The notes under the pieces are model-generated. The model made no database searches. It had not been told where the DNA came from and saw only the letters and a list, made by a program, of their open reading frames with translations. A stretch of DNA of 63,941 bases from contig MU626378.1 of NCBI GenBank assembly GCA_025603075.1, positions 1-63,941 of the forward strand, given 5' to 3'. Made by a program: the position numbers and the translations under genes. The number at the start of each line of letters is the position of its first letter. Position 1 is the first letter of the stretch. The stretch is from Neoconidiobolus thromboides FSU 785 (lineage: Eukaryota > Entomophthoromycota > Entomophthoromycetes > Entomophthorales > Neoconidiobolaceae). Shown here piece after piece: positions 48,314 through 60,678 of this stretch.

Positions 48314-49594
48314 TTAATATAAAGTATTAACAGAATTACCAATAACAATAATAGATGGTGATTGAATTTTAAACTTATTAGCTGTTACTATTAACTCTTT
48401 TAATGTAGTAAAAATGTTTCTTTGATTATCTCTAGAAGCATTCTCAATAATAGCAATATTAATAATATCTGGATATTTCAATTCTCTTAATGATAATTGA
48501 ACTTCATTTATCTTATGAACTGCCATTAATAATATTAGTGTTCTTTGTTCTTCATATATTGGTAAATTAATAATTCGATTATCACATGTAGTACCTGTAC
48601 ATACTAAAAATTGGTTGGTTATAGAACGATGAGTTATAGGTATATTTGCTAATAATGGAGCTGATAAACAAGAAGAAATACCTGGAATAATTTTAGGCTC
48701 ATAACCTAATTTTCTATAATATAAAACCTCTTCTCCCCCTCTACCGAAGATAAATGGATCCCCTCCTTTTAATCGAACAACTAATTGTCCTTTTATTAAA
48801 CCTTGTTTTCCATACTCATTTAATTCATTTTGAGCATTAATTTGATTCCCTTGATATTTATTAGCTATCTTTAATTCCCCTCGAACTAGGTTTAATATTT
48901 CTTTACTTATTAGTTTATCTGCTAAAACTAAATCTGCTTGTTCTATGATTTGTTTTGCTTTAAGTGTTAATAATCCAATATCTCCAGGTCCAGCACCAAT
49001 TAAATAAATTTGAGCTTGAGTAGTTATTGTATTAATATTTATATTATTATATTGTATTAATTCATTATTATTATTATTATGTAAAATATCGTTATTTATT
49101 TCCATATTGTTATTATTTGTTATATCCTCATTTGATTTATAACCTTCATCATTTATATTATTATTATTTAATAAACAAACATCATGATTTAAATGAATTA
49201 AATCTTCTATCCAAATATCACTTAAATTAAAATTATTATGAAGAAATATTGGTATATTTAATAAATTACATTGATTTTTTAGCCATAATAATTTATTATT
49301 ATTACTGTTTTCAATTAATAATAATTGACAATTTAATAAATCACATTGATTTATATCTTTATATTTTATACTAAAATTCTTATTATTATTTACTAATGTT
49401 ATTAATTCTGGCTTGACTTTACATTGTATATTATGTTTGTTATTAAACATAATTACTTTATTTCCTGTATTTAATGCAAAATATGCAAAATGATAAGCTA
49501 AACAAGAATTACCTAATATTATTATATCCTTCTGTTTCTTTTTCCATATCAATTTTAAAGGTTGATCATAACTTAATGGATTTATTATATTCAT
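48314..49594 (-). CDS. Uroporphyrinogen-III C-methyltransferase (MET1-type), siroheme synthesis
   Basis: Single exon, 426 residues. The C-terminal half (from about 193) is a SAM-dependent uroporphyrin-III methyltransferase: I-Y-L-I-G-A-G-P-G-D, A-D-L-V-L-A-D-K-L-I-S, R-L-K-G-G-D-P-F-I-F-G-R-G-G-E-E and I-I-P-G-I-S-S-C-L-S-A-P. It adds two methyl groups to make precorrin-2, the step to siroheme, cofactor of sulfite reductase. The N-terminal half (K-K-Q-K-D-I-I-I-L-G-N-S-C-L-A) resembles the Rossmann-like N-terminal region of MET1/CysG but is heavily Asn-rich and has lost the usual Gly-x-Gly-x-x-Gly, so oxidase/ferrochelatase activity there is unlikely. Asn runs fill the linker at 150-190. Confidence 0.88.
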   Translation of the reverse strand: MNIINPLSYDQPLKLIWKKKQKDIIILGNSCLAYHFAYFALNTGNKVIMFNNKHNIQCKVKPELITLVNNNKNFSIKYKDINQCDLLNCQLLLIENSNNNKLLWLKNQCNLLNIPIFLHNNFNLSDIWIEDLIHLNHDVCLLNNNNINDEGYKSNEDITNNNNMEINNDILHNNNNNELIQYNNININTITTQAQIYLIGAGPGDIGLLTLKAKQIIEQADLVLADKLISKEILNLVRGELKIANKYQGNQINAQNELNEYGKQGLIKGQLVVRLKGGDPFIFGRGGEEVLYYRKLGYEPKIIPGISSCLSAPLLANIPITHRSITNQFLVCTGTTCDNRIINLPIYEEQRTLILLMAVHKINEVQLSLRELKYPDIINIAIIENASRDNQRNIFTTLKELIVTANKFKIQSPSIIVIGNSVNTLY

Positions 49595-50260
49595 TTTAAT
49601 TTAATTTATAATAATAATAATAATAATAATTTATTATAATATTAAATATAATTCTAATTTGTTTTTATACTTTTTAATTATGATACCATATCACCTTAAT
49701 ACTACCTCATCTTTTTAAAATTAGATCATCTTATCTTAAGATGGTATCATTTAAATTTTATTTTTAAATTTACATTGTTTAAAATGTTAATTATAAAAAA
49801 TAGAGTTTGAATTTCTTAAAGATAAGGGTTTAAGATTATTAATACTTTAAAAAGATTGAAAAATAATAGTATTAATAATAATTCTAATAATAATATTAAT
49901 AGTTTCTAAGTTTTAGTTAATAATATTATAATTTTTTTTACTTGATTAGAAACTATTTCATTTTTATATTAATTGTATGAAATTTGTATTAAACTTAATA
50001 TTTAGTTTACATAGTTATCTTTTCGGATTATTTAAAATTAGAATCATTCAATTCAATTTTGACATTAGATTATCTTTATCTTTATCTTTATCTATTTATT
50101 ATAATTTTATTAATGTAATATAGATATTATTTTAATTACATTATATATATTGAAAACTATATAAGTTAATTATTAAATATTATTTACAATTAATTCAAAT
50201 AGAGTTTTGATTTTGAAATACCATTTTAATAAGATGTTTAACTCATTTTATTATTAAAGA
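49595..50260. other. Divergent intergenic region, left part
   Basis: Promoter side of the MET1-type gene. No distinct structure beyond simple AAT repeats at 49605-49640. Confidence 0.4.
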
Positions 50261-50364
50261 TATGGGGATGTATTCTTGTATTTAAGAATTTTACTAACAA
50301 TTTTCCACTTAAATAACGCTTAAAAGATGGAAAAAGTAATTTAGCCAAGAAAAACATCCTTATA
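50261..50364 (-). mobile_element. MITE-like foldback element, copy 12
   Basis: Body 50263-50362 (100 bp), TA at 50261-50262 and 50363-50364; begins TGGGGATG, ends ACATCCTTA. It lies in the divergent promoter between the MET1-type gene and the RNase gene. Confidence 0.85.
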
Positions 50365-50855
50365 TAATTAATAGTTATTTATAAAAATTAGAATATTAAA
50401 GTTTTTATTATAAAGTTTATTTTAAATAATGTACTTAGAACTATTTTTAATGTTTTTAATGTTTTCTTTTTAAATAATAAAGTGAATTAAAAATCAAATA
50501 ATTTTGATATTAATAAATAATAAAGATATATAAACTAATTAATGTAATAGAAAAAAGAATTAATAATTAACAAAAAATTAAATTACTGTTTCAATTTATT
50601 ATTTTATTTTATTTTATTTTATTTTATTTTATTTTTCATTCTATTTAAAGTTTATATAACTTTATAAATATTATTTTATTTTAAAATATATCTTAATATA
50701 GTTATAAAAACTATATAATAATTAATTCTTTTTTATGTGAAAATTTTCAATAAAATATTATCAAGTTCATTGGCTAAAAAAATAAGCTATTCATAAAATT
50801 TGAAATTTTTATCTTTATTTTTTATTTATAGATTTAAATAGAAATTCAATAAAAG
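50365..50855. other. Divergent intergenic region, right part
   Basis: Contains about seven tandem ATTTT units at 50600-50635 upstream of the RNase start. No gene seen. Confidence 0.45.
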
Positions 50856-51320
50856 ATGTTAAGAAATAAAATAATAACAATTCATAGACGAAGTATTTAT
50901 AACACAAGTAACTTATTAAGACATGTAAGAAATAACAAAAGTAATAAAATTAATGATGATAATATTAAAAAAGAAACAAAAGCATTTAATAGTCGAAATT
51001 TAAATCAATATTTAACTTGGGAAAATATAAGTCAACCAGCCAAAAAAGAAAAAGATATTGAATTTAAAAAGATTAATAATAGTTTACCTGGATTAGATAT
51101 TCCCTTTTTTCAACAGATATGTGAAGATTTTGATAAAATTGAAACTGATAAAATAAAAGATGATATTAAAGTTTATAATTTATATAGAAAAGAAGCTATT
51201 GGAGTACAAGAAAATGATGATGAAACAGCCATATTATTATTAAAAGAGAAAGATATTCAATTAAATAATGATAATAATGAATTATTACAAATAATTGAAG
51301 ATAATCCGATACTTTGTTTA

Positions 51321-51364
<44 letters not shown>

Positions 51365-52394
51365 AAATAATAGAATAATAGATGATGATGAACCTATGGT
51401 AACTTTAGAACATTATAGAGTTGGAGATTTAGTTGGTACAGCTATGGATACTGGTATTATATTTCAAATTAAAAATGGATATATTTATTATATTACAAAA
51501 AAAGGAACAATAATTCGTACAGGTCATTTAAATTTGAAGTTTTTATATCCTGATTTTATTAATAGTAAATATTGTAAAAAATTAATTCAAAGCAAAAATG
51601 CAGAAAATGTTATTATTGATTTATTAAAGAATAAAAATATAAAGAATTATTTCCCATTAGGAGTTTATTTAATGAAACAAATTGAACAAGATGCTAATTT
51701 ATTTCAATTTCAATATCATCATCAAATTCAACAATATTTAAATCAATGTAAACAAAAAGAAATTAAAAGTGTTAATATTAAACAAGTATGTAAACAAATA
51801 ATGAATCGAAATTCAATTGAAGGGTATGAATTATATGGTATGTATTTAAGTTTTAAATTATCTTTTGATGTTTGTTTTATTGATGGAGATAAAAGAAATT
51901 CATTTGATTTTTATAATAAACAACAAATTGAATTATTTAATAATATAAAACAATTAGTCGAAATTAAAGATAACGAGAATCAATATATTGAATTTATGGA
52001 TAAATGTTCATTATTAATTAATTATAAATATAATAATATTACTAATTTATCGAACAATAATATATTTAATGTATTAAGTGCTGGTTATAAAGAAACAAAT
52101 GAAATATCAGTAAGTAAAGAATGGATTAAAAGTCGAGGATTGAAGACAATAACAAATAAAAATGAATTACCACAATTTAATGAAAAAGAAATTCAAGTAA
52201 TATTAGGAATATTTGAATTTATATTAACTGATAAATTAGGGAATGCTCATTCAATTTCAAATTATATATCAAAAATATTAAAACCTTTAGGTTATAATTA
52301 TATTGATTGTTCATTTTGTTATCAATTTTTAGTAGATATTGGTATTATTGAACCTTATTTAGATTTAAATCAATTTAATTATAAATTAAATTTA

Positions 52395-52437
<43 letters not shown>

Positions 52438-52904
52438 TATTTAATATAATTAAATTTCCAACTAAATTTGAAGATATAAATGATTTATATAAAGAAATAC
52501 GAGAAGATAAAACTAATTTAAAAGTATATGCAATAGATGATTTAACTGCAGATGAAATAGATGACGGTATTTCTATAGAAATCATAGATAATAATAATAA
52601 ATGGATTCATATTCATATAGCTGATCCAACAACAATATTAGATTATAATAATAAACAAATAATTAATCAATTAAAATCTCATCCACAATCTATTTATTTA
52701 CCACATGAAACTTATTCAATGTTACCAAATTCAATTGCCCATGGTCCTTGTTCTTTAGGTGGGGATTTAAACAGTAAGAAGTTTAGTTTAACATTTAGTG
52801 CTAAATTAAATGAAGATACTGGAGAAATTCAAGAATATAAAATAACACCAACTATTTTAAAAAATATTATTAGAAAAAGTTATGACGAAGTAGATTTAAT
52901 ATTA

Positions 52905-52947
<43 letters not shown>

Positions 52948-52964
52948 TTAATAATAATAATAAT

Positions 52965-52995
<31 letters not shown>

Positions 52996-53990
52996 TTAAT
53001 AAAGATTTATTATTATTAAGAGATTCAATAATAAAATATGATAACTTTAATGCTAAAAATGGAATACGAATTGAAAGAATAGATACTGAATTAAGAGTTA
53101 ATAATATGAAAAATAATAATTTTAATTTACAACCAAAATATGATAATTATTTAATAGAACCTAAATTAACAATTGATATATTAAATTCCAATGAAACTAG
53201 TTCAAGAAATTTAGTAGCTATGTGTATGAATTTAGCAGGAGATATAGCAGCTAAATATTTTAAAAAATATCATTTACCAGCTTATTTTATAACTCAAGAA
53301 GCACCTGATTATCAATCTGATTTAATTAAAGGAAAATTATTAAAAGAATTTATTGAAAAGAAAATTAAAATACCAGCTACTAATTATTTATATTTTAAAG
53401 CTATAATGAAACCCAATAAATTACAATTATCTTCAAAACCTTTTTTTATGTTAGGTGTACAAGATGGTTATTGTAAAATTACATCTCCACTAAGAAGATA
53501 TTTTGATATTATTTTACATTGGCAAATTAAATATCATTTATTAAAAAAACAAGTATTATTTAATGAAGAGAAATTAATTGAAATGTATAATGATTTTAAA
53601 ATTAAATTATTTGAATTTAATAGATATCAACAACGTCATGAAAAATACAATCAAATTAATTATTTTATTCAAATTGAAAGTTATATTAAAAATTATCAAA
53701 AAATACCTGATAATTTACCTGACAATTTTATACATGGCATACATCAATCGAAATTACCTTCATTAAGAAAGGATTGTAAAGGAATCTATAAAGGTCAATT
53801 AATTGAATACAATCCTAAAGTAGGTTCTTGGATGGTAAGAATACTACCTTTTAATTGGACAGCCTATTATAAACCTACTATTAATTTGGAAGAAAATCGG
53901 TCCAATCAAGCAGGTGAAATTGTGAATATGTTTGTTTTATTAGCAGTTAAAGAAACCAATAATTTAATCTTTTTATCAACTAATGAATAA
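50856..53990 (+). CDS. Mitochondrial RNase II family exoribonuclease (DSS1/cyt-4-like)
   Basis: A single 1044-residue frame. The Arg-rich start (M-L-R-N-K-I-I-T-I-H-R-R-S-I) suits mitochondrial import. The RNB catalytic core begins near residue 555: A-I-D-D-L-T-A-D-E-I-D-D-G gives Asp-561, Glu-567, Asp-569 and Asp-570, the metal-binding set as in DSS1/cyt-4 enzymes (Glu where bacterial RNase II has Asp). Further blocks are H-I-H-I-A-D-P and, near the C-terminus, I-T-S-P-L-R-R-Y-F-D-I-I-L-H-W-Q. DSS1 degrades RNA 3'-to-5' as part of the mitochondrial degradosome. Four poly-Asn runs, coded by pure AAT repeats, interrupt the protein, including inside or beside the catalytic domain. Length is near the family's usual size despite these insertions. 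Confidence 0.88.
51320..51362 (+). repeat. In-frame (AAT)n coding poly-Asn, run 1
   Basis: About 14 AAT triplets coding Asn in the RNase gene, N-terminal to the catalytic core. Confidence 0.95.
52393..52437 (+). repeat. In-frame (AAT)n coding poly-Asn, run 2
   Basis: About 14 AAT triplets just upstream of the RNB catalytic block of the RNase. Confidence 0.95.
52906..52999 (+). repeat. In-frame (AAT)n with ATT interruptions, runs 3-4
   Basis: A 90-bp stretch of AAT triplets interrupted by ATT (Ile) codons, inside the RNB domain region. Its divided structure suggests repeated slippage. Confidence 0.95.
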
Positions 53991-54126
53991 ATTTAATTGG
54001 TAGTTTTAATAAAAATGGAATTTTGTATTATTTTTTAATTTTTAATTTTTAATTTTAATAGAATTTTAATTTTATACAAGTTAAATATATAGAATAAATA
54101 GAATAGAATATATAAATATTATTAAA
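53991..54126. other. Short spacer between RNase and DTW genes
   Basis: 136 bp between two genes on the same strand, so the RNase terminator and the DTW-gene promoter must share it. Confidence 0.4.
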
Positions 54127-55100
54127 ATGAATCTTAATAAAAATCAAACTGTATTAGATATAGCTAAAAATATAACCAATAGTGATTTTTTAGCCCCTTA
54201 TTATAATGCTCATGATACAACTCAATCTAATGAAACACGAACTAAATGTAGTACATGTAATTTATCTGTTAAATATTATTGTTATCAATGTTATAAAAAT
54301 ATTGGAGAATATCAACATTTAGTACCCAAATTAAGATTACCATTACCACTTACTATGTAAGTTTTTTTTTTTTTTTGTATAAATCTTTTTAATAATTTTT
54401 AATTTTTAATTTATTTTAATAATAATAAAATTATTAAGTTTATTCTTTTAGTATCAAACATCCAAAAGAATTAAATAGTAAATCTACTGGTATTCATGCT
54501 AAAATATTAGCAACTGAAGATACTGAAGTGATTAATTTTCCAGTAGATGAAAATCAATTTGATAATCCAGAAGAATGTTTATTATTATTTCCAAGTGCGG
54601 TAACTGATTATTTATTTACTTTTGATATTATTTAAATTTTAATTAATAATTAATATTTTAAATAGACAGCTACTTCAATTAAAGATTTAAAAATGGAAGA
54701 TAATGAAATGGAAATACCATATAAACGAATAGTTGTAATAGAAGGTACATGGACTCAAGCAAAAAAAATCATTAAATCTAGTCCTAGTTTAACAAAAATG
54801 AAAGCAATTAAGTTAGATAATAATTATTCTACTATATTTTGGCGTTATCAACAATATGATAGTAGTTATTTAGCTACAATTGAAGCTATTTATTTAATTT
54901 ATTTTGAATTAATTAAGAAATATAAGATCCAAGGGAATGTAGATAATTTATTATTTTATTATCAGTTTTTTTATAATTTAATTCAAAATTATTATAATGA
55001 GCCTTTAGTAAAAGAGAAAGTTAAATATTGTCATCGTCATGTGAAAAATTATATTAAAGATAAAAAATTAGAGGAAAATAGTAAAGAAGAAGAAGAATAA
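54127..55100 (+). CDS. DTW-domain protein, DTWD1-like tRNA aminocarboxypropyltransferase
   Basis: Three exons. The N-terminal exon has a zinc-finger-like pattern (K-C-S-T-C-N-L-S-V-K-Y-Y-C-Y-Q-C), then L-P-L-P-L-T-I-K-H-P-K-E, S-T-G-I-H-A-K-I-L-A, and after the second intron R-I-V-V-I-E-G-T-W-T-Q-A-K-K-I-I. DTWD1-type enzymes make acp3U in tRNA from S-adenosylmethionine. The name-giving motif is normally D-x-T-W; here it is E-G-T-W. The rest of the family pattern is intact (F-W-R-Y-Q, L-A-T-I-E-A-I-Y). The tail is Lys/Glu-rich. Donors are GTAAGT and GTAACT. The 5' neighbour on the same strand (RNase) is also RNA-related, probably by chance. Confidence 0.82.
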
Positions 55101-55506
55101 TAATGATAATTTTATTAACATAATAATATTTTGGATAAAATTTTATTTTTTTTTAAAATAAATGTACATTTGGAATCAAACTACTTTATTTATATTAAAT
55201 TTAATTAGATTTTTATTATTATACTTGTTTATTTTATGCAGGTTCATTTCATTGTTAGCGTTTTACATTTTATATTCTATTTTATTTATTGAAATTGAAA
55301 ATTAATTACTATTTTTAATAAACTGAATTACTTCATTTAGTAAAATTTAAACAATCTCCCTCCCTTTTATTTTTTTATTTATATATTGTTGGAATTAATA
55401 TACTTTAATAGTCATTGTACTTTAATACTAATAATAAAAAGTATAAAATTGAGTATTTAAGAATGAATGAATTTTTTTTAATATTTTTTATTTTTGTTAA
55501 TATAAG
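55101..55506. other. Intergenic, no gene seen
   Basis: AT-rich spacer upstream of C2-C. Confidence 0.4.
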
Positions 55507-56246
55507 ATGCTTAATAATAATAAAATAATAGGTTCTATTTCTGTATCTATAGGTATATTAACTTGTAATAAAATAGCAAAACATATTAATAATATTAATA
55601 TTTTAGTTTATACTAAAGATTTATTAACTGAGTCCAGTTTATTTGGTAAATTTTATTATTGATTTTAAATCAAAGTAACTTAATTTATATTAAGGTCAAG
55701 GTTATGTTTATACAGTATTAGATATTGAAAATCAAAAATTGAAAAGTAAAATTAAAAAAAATCAAGCCATGATATTAAATTGGGATACTAAATTTCAAAT
55801 GTAACTTTTAATATTTTATAAATTAATCTAGTTTTAATATTTTTATTAGTCCCATTTATACACTTGATACAATTATGAAATTTAAAGTATATGAATATAA
55901 ATTATTAGCATGTGATAAATTAATTGGAAGTACTGAAAGTATACCAATTTCTTTAATTCAATTAATGACTCAATTTGAACAATTGTATGAGTTATCTACT
56001 GAAACTGGGTTTAAAGGTTGTGGTAATATTTTATTAAAATTTCATTTTAATTTATCAAGAAATAAATCTAATTCATTTACCTTTGGTGAAAGAAAAGTAA
56101 ATTTAATAAATAAAATGAAATCAAGTTTATTCATGAAACATATTGATGAATCGGAATACCTTTTAAGTGAAAAACAAACCAATTTTTATTTAAGTAATAA
56201 TAATCAAAAAACAAAAAGTTTGCTTCATCTTCCTTATCTATCTTGA
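55507..56246 (+). CDS. Degenerate C2-domain protein (C2-C)
   Basis: Four exons with introns at the same three places and phases as C2-B, D and E: after S-I-S-V-S-I, after S-S-L-F-G, and after T-K-F-Q-I. Exon 2 is again 39 nt (V-Y-T-K-D-L-L-T-E-S-S-L-F). The C2 pattern remains (L-N-W-D-T-K-F-Q, K-F-K-V-Y-E-Y-K-L-L-A-C-D-K-L-I-G-S), but loop 1 has lost the N-D of K-N-D-A-Y (here G-Q-G-Y-V-Y), and loop 3 has lost most acidic residues. Calcium binding is therefore doubtful. The C-terminal 65 residues are basic and Ser/Asn-rich, without Y-P-P repeats. About 185 residues. It is probably a diverged member of the local family. Confidence 0.75.
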
Positions 56247-56367
56247 TCCCATTTCTTTATTACTTCCTTTTATTAAACTTGATTTTATTCTATTTTATAA
56301 CATATATATATATATATATATATAATTCTATTTTTAATTTTTTAATTTTTAATTAAAAATAATAATA

Positions 56368-56471
56368 ACATGAGGGTGTTTTTTTAATTTCATCACTTTT
56401 TCTATTTTTTAAATACTATTTAAATAGAACGATTATTAGTAAAATTCTTGAAAAGAATACATTCTTATATT
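56368..56471 (+). mobile_element. MITE-like foldback element, copy 13 (degenerate)
   Basis: Begins TGAGGGTG at 56371 and ends CATTCTTA at 56467, followed by TA. Core ATACTATTTAAATAG differs from the usual one at four stem positions, three of which keep pairing. The left flanking dinucleotide is CA. Confidence 0.75.
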
Positions 56472-56516
56472 TTATATTTTATTTTTATTACAAAAATAGT
56501 AATTACTTATTCAATA

Positions 56517-59500
56517 CTACTTGAAATAACATCAATAAAAATAGAGTTATTTAAACCTTGAAACATTTTAAATATATCTCGAATTTCTTGATCAACGGAG
56601 GGTGTAAATATAATTGTTTCAATAGTTACATTAAATTCTTTAATGTCAGAACGACACTATAAAAATAGTTATTAATTAATTTCATTATTTCTTATTAAAT
56701 AATTGATTTTAAAAACCTTACTTTACGTCCAAATTCTTTAAATCTTCCAACAATTAAATTATAAAGTTCATTTTCTTCAGGTACTTGTCCATCTCCAGAT
56801 AATTTACTTCTAAGATTAGTTAAAACAGTAACAAAACTCTAATTTATTTGTTAATTATATTAATATAATATTAATATTAATATTAATTACTTGTAAAATT
56901 TCAAATAAAACCATTTTATAATCATTTTGAGCATTATTATATTGAGCCAATAATGTTTCAGATGATTCATTATCTATTATTAATATTATTATAAGTTATA
57001 AATTATGATTTAAATTTATTACCATCATTCGAAGTATTATTTATACTTTGATCATATTTTTCTTTTTGTTGATCTCTCCAAAGTCGAACTGTATTGAGAG
57101 TAGTATATAATATTTCCCATAAATAACATCTATTATAAAATTATATATATATATATATATATTAAATTAATTTATAAATTACCTATTATAATTATCATAA
57201 TTTTCAATTTCAAAGATCCACTTAATGACAGTAATATGTTCAATAATATGATAAGATAAGAGTCGATTTAATTGAATAGAAAGCCACTAAATAAATAAAT
57301 AAATTAACTATTAAATTCTATTTAAATAATGGTATAATTACTTGTGGGTTTTCTTTCCAAAAGTTACCAACAATTGATACAGTTTGTTGTTTATCAGATT
57401 CTTCTCTTGCAATCTCTTGATATAATTTAAGATTTCTATGAAAATAAATTTTTTTTAATCAATCATTTCAAATTAAATTAAACTAAATTAAATTACCTTT
57501 CAGTTACATTCATCATATGGGTAAAACTTTTACTTCCCATAATAAGAATGGTTTCAACAACAATTTGTTTAATTAAAGTTTCATCAAGTAATTGATCTCT
57601 AGCATCATTAATTAAAGCATTAAAGAAATCAATTGATTTTTTAGTTCTAAAAGCTTCTACAATTAATGTACAAAATCTTTTATGTGGAGCATCTATAAAT
57701 ATTATATTTATCTACTTAATTCATTAGATTATAATTACCATCTGGAACTTTTCTAAAACTAAAATTAGGTTCAGGCGCCTTTTGTGGAATAAGTTCATGT
57801 AAGGATTCAGGTAAAGTTGCTTTAATACGATCATAATAAGAAAGTCTAATTAAAAAAACTAAATTATAAAGCAAAAGCTATAGTATAAATAAATACCTGA
57901 TAATCTTAGCTAAAGATTCAGAAATTAACATTCTTTTATAATCAAAAGGATTTAATTCATTAATGTTTGAGCTAAATAAATTATAAATTAATATTATATA
58001 TTATATATTAAATTAAAAATATTACAATTCTTCCCATTCAAAATTATACTCAAAGTTACTTAAATAATGTGAAAACCAATTATAAAATCGATCAATACAT
58101 TCAATATCCATATCATTAGCTTTATCAATCAAATTCTTTAATCCAATATTAAATGCTGCTTTAAAATCAACTTGCTCTGCTTTAAATGTTTCAATTATTA
58201 ATGCTGAATAATAAATAAATTTATGTTTTGGCGCAGGTAAAGTAAATATTTTTTTAAAGTAAACCTAAAAATAATATAAAATATTAATAATAATAAAATA
58301 TAAATAATATCATAATTTACTTCAATTATCAAATTCATTAAATTAATTTGACCATTAAATCTATTATCTTGATCATCTCCATTATCTTCATCTTTAAGTT
58401 CATCTTTAATTTTAGTTTTATCACTTGTTAAAGGTGCAAAAGTAGTGCTTGTAAAATTTTCTCTAAAATTAACTAATAAACGAACACATTCTCTACGGTT
58501 AGTATGAAAGATATCAATAGAGTCACTCATAGTATCCGTAATAATATAATAACCTATTTCAGAAATCTAAAAGTTAAATTGTTAATAAATTATATTAACT
58601 TATATTATAGTATTATTACCCAATCTTCGTGTTCTGGGAATAAAGTAAATACATAATTAGGATAATCATAACTGAACTTATTGAACTCAGTTGGAAGTGA
58701 TAATTCAGCAATAGTAATCTATATATAAATTAATATTAACATTAAACAGTAATGATTATTATTATTATAAATTACAGGTAGAACTTGAGATTCGACAGTT
58801 GATTTAAATCGAAGTAATTCCTCAACCTAATTGAATTAAATATTAATAATTATTATATTTACTATTAAATATTAAATATTAAATGATTATTACTTTCCAA
58901 TTACGTTGTTTAAGATTATTAATTTGTTTCCATAAAAGTTCTAAAAACTATTTCTTATTAATTATAAACTTAATTTTATATATATTATTACTTCATGTTG
59001 GTCTGGATTACTATCTTGAAATACTTTTAAAATATTACTACTTGGATCCTCTTGTTGAGATCTAGTAAGCATATAAATTTCAACTTTATCCATAATTTTT
59101 GTTAATTCTTCAGGTTTAGTATTGTAAAGTGTTTCTCCAACCTAAAAATTATGTTATTTTATAATTCAACTATTTTTATAAATAAATACCCAAGGTAATG
59201 AACCTAAAATTAAATTAACCATACAATCACCAATATTCTATAAAATTATATTAATACTAATTTATATCTATTTACTATTATTCTTACTTTTTCTATTTTA
59301 TTTTCAATTTTAGCACTGAGTAAATCATAAATATTTAAAAAAGAATCAGGAGTAACAGCTTCTCCGTTTACTAATTCACCAAAAAAACGTAACTTAAATA
59401 TTATTAATATTACATAATTTCATAAATAAAATTAAGTACCAAGATTTTAACATTAACCCAATCTCCAATATTCAATCTATTTTGAAGTTCATTTCTAAAA

Positions 59501-60079
59501 TGCTCAATAATTGCTTTGCCAACTTCTTCATTACGTTTTAAAGTAAATCCAATTAAACAACCATAAATACTAGTTTTTGAAGGAAGTTCAAGTATACTAA
59601 TAATAATTAATAATCGAATACTTGAATAAAAAAACACGTACCAAGTTTGTAAAAAGTTAAGTATTGCATCTGAATAACTTTCATAATCTTTGACTAAAAC
59701 CTTGGAAAGAATTTCTAAATTCTTTTGAAAAGTTGAACTTGCCTAATAATAGGAATAATTTTAATAAATTAGCATTCTATTCTATTCTATAACTTACTTT
59801 GTCTCCAATTTTAAGAATCAACATAGATAATCTTGCTTTAAGACTTTGTTCTTCAGTTAAAATTGGCTCCTCTTTTACTTTTGAACGATCATTATCGTAT
59901 CTACCCCTTTTATTATCTATTAAAAAGTAAATCAAAGGATCAGAAAAAAATAGAAATCAAATACCATTATTTCTGTTTCCGTTATAACGATTGTTTCTAC
60001 GATGTCCTCTTTCTTTTTAATTTCAATTAAACTTATTTCTTATTTCTTATTTCTTATTATTAGTACCTTGATAACTCAT
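56517..60079 (-). CDS. Nuclear cap-binding protein subunit 1 (CBP80), many exons
   Basis: The large subunit of the nuclear cap-binding complex, which with CBP20 binds the m7G cap and helps splicing and mRNA export. It starts at 60079 with a short exon (M-S-Y-Q), then a basic Arg/Asn-rich region (R-G-H-R-R-N-N-R-Y-N-G-N-R) and the first MIF4G region: K-A-R-L-S-M-L-I-L-K-I-G-D-K, L-P-S-K-T-S-I-Y-G-C-L-I-G-F-T-L-K, G-D-W-V-N-V-K-I-L. The C-terminal exon ends S-S-S-I-E at 56519-56517. The gene is cut into about 18-20 exons by introns of 40-70 bp, so most reading frames are short. About 790 residues, as usual for CBP80. Many exon ends are approximate. Confidence 0.8.
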
Positions 60080-60573
60080 TTTTATTAACTTTTAAAAAGT
60101 AAAAGATTTTTTTGCAGTAAATTTGAAATTTATACTTTTTTTGCGAAATAAATTTTACTTTAAAAATGATTATATCATTAAAAATTGAAGTTTGTAAAGT
60201 CATATAATATAATATTATTAAATTAAATAAAATTATTTTATTTATTTGTTTATCAGGGCTTATAAAAATATTTTTCAATATTATTGATTAATTGTATATT
60301 ATAAAATAGTATGTTTATTTAAACTATTACTATCATTATTTGAATAAATTTATTTACGTAATAAAAGAGAAAATTTGTAGTATAAAACCAATGTATTGTT
60401 TATAGATAAATAATATTTATAACTTGTACAAGAATTAGGTCACTTAAAATACAGCAAGAAATATTAGGATTTTAAAAAGCTCCATATACATAGGAACTCA
60501 TGAATAAGAACATGATAAATCACATATAAAGACAACATGTCGAGCTAGGTATAATAGCTATTTAAAGACAGTA
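60080..60573. other. Intergenic, no gene seen
   Basis: Promoter side of the CBP80 gene; AT-rich without other features. Confidence 0.4.
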
Positions 60574-60678
60574 TATGGGAGTGTTTTTTTTTGACTTCAT
60601 TACTTTTTCCATCTTTTGAGCACTATTTGAGTGGAAAAATTGTTAGTAAAATTCTTAAATACAAAAATCATCTCCATA
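60574..60678 (+). mobile_element. MITE-like foldback element, copy 14
   Basis: Body 60576-60676 (101 bp) with TA at 60574-60575 and 60677-60678. Begins TGGGAGTG, ends ATCTCCA. Central stem CACT-ATTTG-AGTG. Confidence 0.9.

Noticed and set aside
52379-52585. Minus-strand poly-Leu frame
   Set aside because: Antisense of the AAT repeat in the RNase gene.
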